Position numbers and translations under genes: made by a program. From Miscanthus floridulus (lineage: Eukaryota; Streptophyta; Magnoliopsida; Poales; Poaceae), in contig NC_089598.1 in the NCBI RefSeq assembly GCF_019320115.1, positions 27,819,491-27,883,490 on the forward strand: DNA of 64,000 nt, given 5' to 3'. Within the stretch, counting starts at the first letter, position 1, and each line of letters starts with the position of its first letter. The notes below the pieces were generated by a model. The model had not been told where the DNA came from, searched no databases, and saw only the letters and a program-made list of their open reading frames with translations. Positions 62,588 through 64,000 of the stretch are shown one piece after another.

Positions 62588-63400
62588 ATGCAAACTGGGT
62601 CCGGAGTTTATATATCCGAGCAGCTGGCGGTCTACACCAAGAACTACTTGTGCGAACTGGGGTCCGGAGGCTACGGCGTGGTCTACGAGGGTGAGCTGCC
62701 GAACGGCCTGCTGGTGGCCGCGAAGGTCCTGAAGGTGTCTATGAACAAGAAAGTGCAGGAGGCGTTCATGGCGGAGATCGGCACCATCGGACGTACCTAC
62801 CACGTGCACCTCGTGCGGCTCCATGGTTTCTGCTTCGACGCGAACACGAAGGCGCTGGTGTACGAGTTCTTGGAGAATGGCTCACTCGAGAAGTACCTTT
62901 ACGGCGACGAGGGCAGCACAAGCACAAGGCTGGAATGGGGGACGCTGCACAGCATCGCCGTCGGCACGGCGAAGGGGATCAGGTACCTGCACGAGGAGTG
63001 CCAGCAGCGGATCGTGCACTACGACATCAAGCCGGCCAACATTCTTCTCACGGCCGACTACACACCGAAGGTGCCCGACTTCGGGCTCGCACGGCTGGGC
63101 GAGCGCGAGAACACGCACATGTCGCTGACCGGCGGCGGCCGCGGGACGCCCGGGTACGCGGCGCTGGAGCTGTGGATGGCGCTGCCGGCGTCGGAGAAGT
63201 GCGACGTGTACAGCTTCGGGATGGTGCTGTTCGAGATCCTGGGGCAGCGCCGGAACTACGACCCTGGCCACGGCGAAAGCAAGGAGTGGTTCCCGAGGTG
63301 GGCGTGGGAGAAGTACGAGCAGCGGGAGATCGAGGACGTCGTGTCCGCCAGCCGCACGAGTAGTTCTTACGAGGGGGATCATTGCATGTTTCTCAAATAA
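62588..63400 (+). CDS. LRK10L/PR5K-like protein kinase domain captured in the Pack-MULE, 270 codons
   Basis: First ATG at 62588; the frame is open upstream to about 62516 without a Met. Kinase subdomains in order: glycine loop GSGGYGVVY (25-33), Lys46 in VAAK, Glu63 in FMAEIG, HYDIKPANILL with catalytic Asp146, DFG Asp164, GTPGYAALELW and CDVYSFGMVLFEILG. HYD in place of HRD is normal for this non-RD-like family, and IGTIGRTYHVHLVRL is typical of grass LRK10L kinases. Compared with the usual sequence it has APE changed to ALE, one extra Gly before RGTPG, and Pro163 before DFG. It lacks the extracellular and membrane parts, so a product would be cytosolic. It stops at TAA 63398-63400, truncated soon after the kinase core and running into arm sequence. 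Whether it is expressed is unknown. Confidence 0.75.
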   Translation: MQTGSGVYISEQLAVYTKNYLCELGSGGYGVVYEGELPNGLLVAAKVLKVSMNKKVQEAFMAEIGTIGRTYHVHLVRLHGFCFDANTKALVYEFLENGSLEKYLYGDEGSTSTRLEWGTLHSIAVGTAKGIRYLHEECQQRIVHYDIKPANILLTADYTPKVPDFGLARLGERENTHMSLTGGGRGTPGYAALELWMALPASEKCDVYSFGMVLFEILGQRRNYDPGHGESKEWFPRWAWEKYEQREIEDVVSASRTSSSYEGDHCMFLK

Positions 63401-63430
63401 TTTTCCTGAATGTAGCACAAAAAAAAAAAT

Positions 63431-63493
63431 CAGCACTAGGGTTTGAACCTAGGCCTTCAAGCTAAGTAGCGCGTATCATAATCAGCTGAACCG
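63431..63493 (-). repeat. tRNA-like sequence at the inner end of the right MULE arm
   Basis: On the minus strand GCGGTTCAGCTG (A-box-like) is followed by GGTTCAAACCC, a perfect B-box consensus. Mirror of the left-arm sequence. Confidence 0.45.
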
Positions 63494-63800
63494 CAATGAT
63501 GTTGTTGTAAGTTTTTTGGAATAATTATACTTGTTTCATTTCAAACGTCAAGATCTAGGTGTTAAGATCTACGGCGACAAGATCTACGGCGCTGAGACCT
63601 TGTCCACGTCGGCGCCAGGTCTCCGCCACGTCCGATGCCTCGTCAAGACCTCGGCGCCATTGGTCATGGCGCCGAGACGTGTTTCCTCGGCGCCAAAAGC
63701 CATGGCGCCGAGATCAGGGTCCATAAACGAAAATCAAACCACCAAAGGTCTATTTGTGAATATTTTTCAAAAAAAGAGCTGAAAAATAAAAAAAAATCGG

Positions 63801-64000
63801 TGATGAAGGTTGCGACAGTGGAGACCATAGAGGTGGTAAATAAAAGGATGTGTTGGTACACAGTGGAGGGCAGAGGGTAGCTAGGATGCTGTACGCGGTG
63901 GATCAGCGGTGCGAGGCGGTGGTGGCGTTTCGGCCGGGATGGCAGCAGCGCGCTCGGCACGTGATGGTGTCGCCTGTTGGGAATGGAGCTGGGAAGTGGG
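63801..64000 (+). other. Flank of the MULE, possible start of an interrupted gene
   Basis: The right target duplication contains an ATG, opening MKVATVETIEVV and a 25-residue frame that stops at 63878-63880. With the pyrimidine-rich leader at the left of the MULE this could be a broken gene start, but the family is unknown and the window ends. Confidence 0.25.

Larger units (their letters stand above)
62177..63800 (+). mobile_element. Pack-MULE carrying a kinase domain
   Basis: 1624-bp Mutator-like element with ends CCGAATTTTTTA and AAAAAAATCGG and long inverted arms (about 62177-62530 and 63420-63800). The arms share, inverted, TTTATTTTTCAGCTCTTTTT, GGTGGTTTGATTTTCGTTTA and GCCGAGATCAG-type blocks. 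The 9-bp target duplication TGATGAAGG at 62168-62176 and 63801-63809 is the Mutator signature. There is no transposase; the cargo is a kinase frame of different composition (GC-rich) from the arms. Capture from a host LRK10L gene is inferred. Confidence 0.9.

Overview
This window is nuclear DNA of a grass, most likely an Andropogoneae species (the sorghum, sugarcane and Miscanthus group). The basis is split genes with GT-AG introns, a 27-exon ERECTA gene that reads very close to the sorghum/rice type as I remember it, and a dense nest of grass-type transposons. The exact species is an inference. There are no operons, CRISPR arrays or bacterial features.

Genes. One gene is clearly intact: an ERECTA-family leucine-rich-repeat receptor kinase on the minus strand (38820-45867). 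All 27 exons can be placed, and together they give 977 residues without a frame break. A second locus at the left (1960-4810, plus strand) is an OXIDATIVE STRESS 3-like gene. Its 5' part has been replaced by a retrotransposon LTR, and its last exon appears frame-disturbed. A third coding stretch (62588-63400, plus) is an LRK10L-like kinase domain carried inside a Pack-MULE transposon.

Layout. 1-1959 is an LTR fragment abutting the OXS3-like exon. 4811-14330 holds MITEs, a copia-type LTR remnant, a Cassandra TRIM (with 5S-rRNA-like LTRs) inside an older LTR-like sequence, and a hAT-like element. 14331-19560 is a degenerate AT-rich repeat split by an internally deleted SIRE/Maximus-type copia element (14652-18699, TSD TATAC). 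20075-36171 is one GC-rich hAT element (TSD GCTGAAGC) split by a solo LTR (20488-22455) and a complete, mutated Ty3/gypsy chromovirus with 3.58-kb LTRs (23147-36119, TSD GTCGG). 36180-38638 holds small DNA transposons and an unexplained GC-rich stretch. 38820-46400 is ERECTA with its promoter. 46404-59150 is MITE plus LTR nests: an outer solo LTR (TSD ACAAG) holds a second Tekay-like LTR and a reversed solo LTR of the 20488 family (TSD CTTAT), which itself contains an 870-bp MITE. 59151-62176 has MITE-in-MITE nesting and a tandem duplication. 62177-63800 is the Pack-MULE (TSD TGATGAAGG).

Most interesting observation. The gypsy element carries an extra sense-strand reading frame between its primer-binding site and gag (32135 down to 31569). 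It begins like the histone H3 tail (MARTK, then KS, G, K and LA at near-H3 spacing), followed by a coiled-coil-like stretch and a very acidic tail. The same element encodes a chromodomain, the module class that reads methylated H3 tails. In this copy the frame has two internal stops, so whether it works must be judged from intact relatives.
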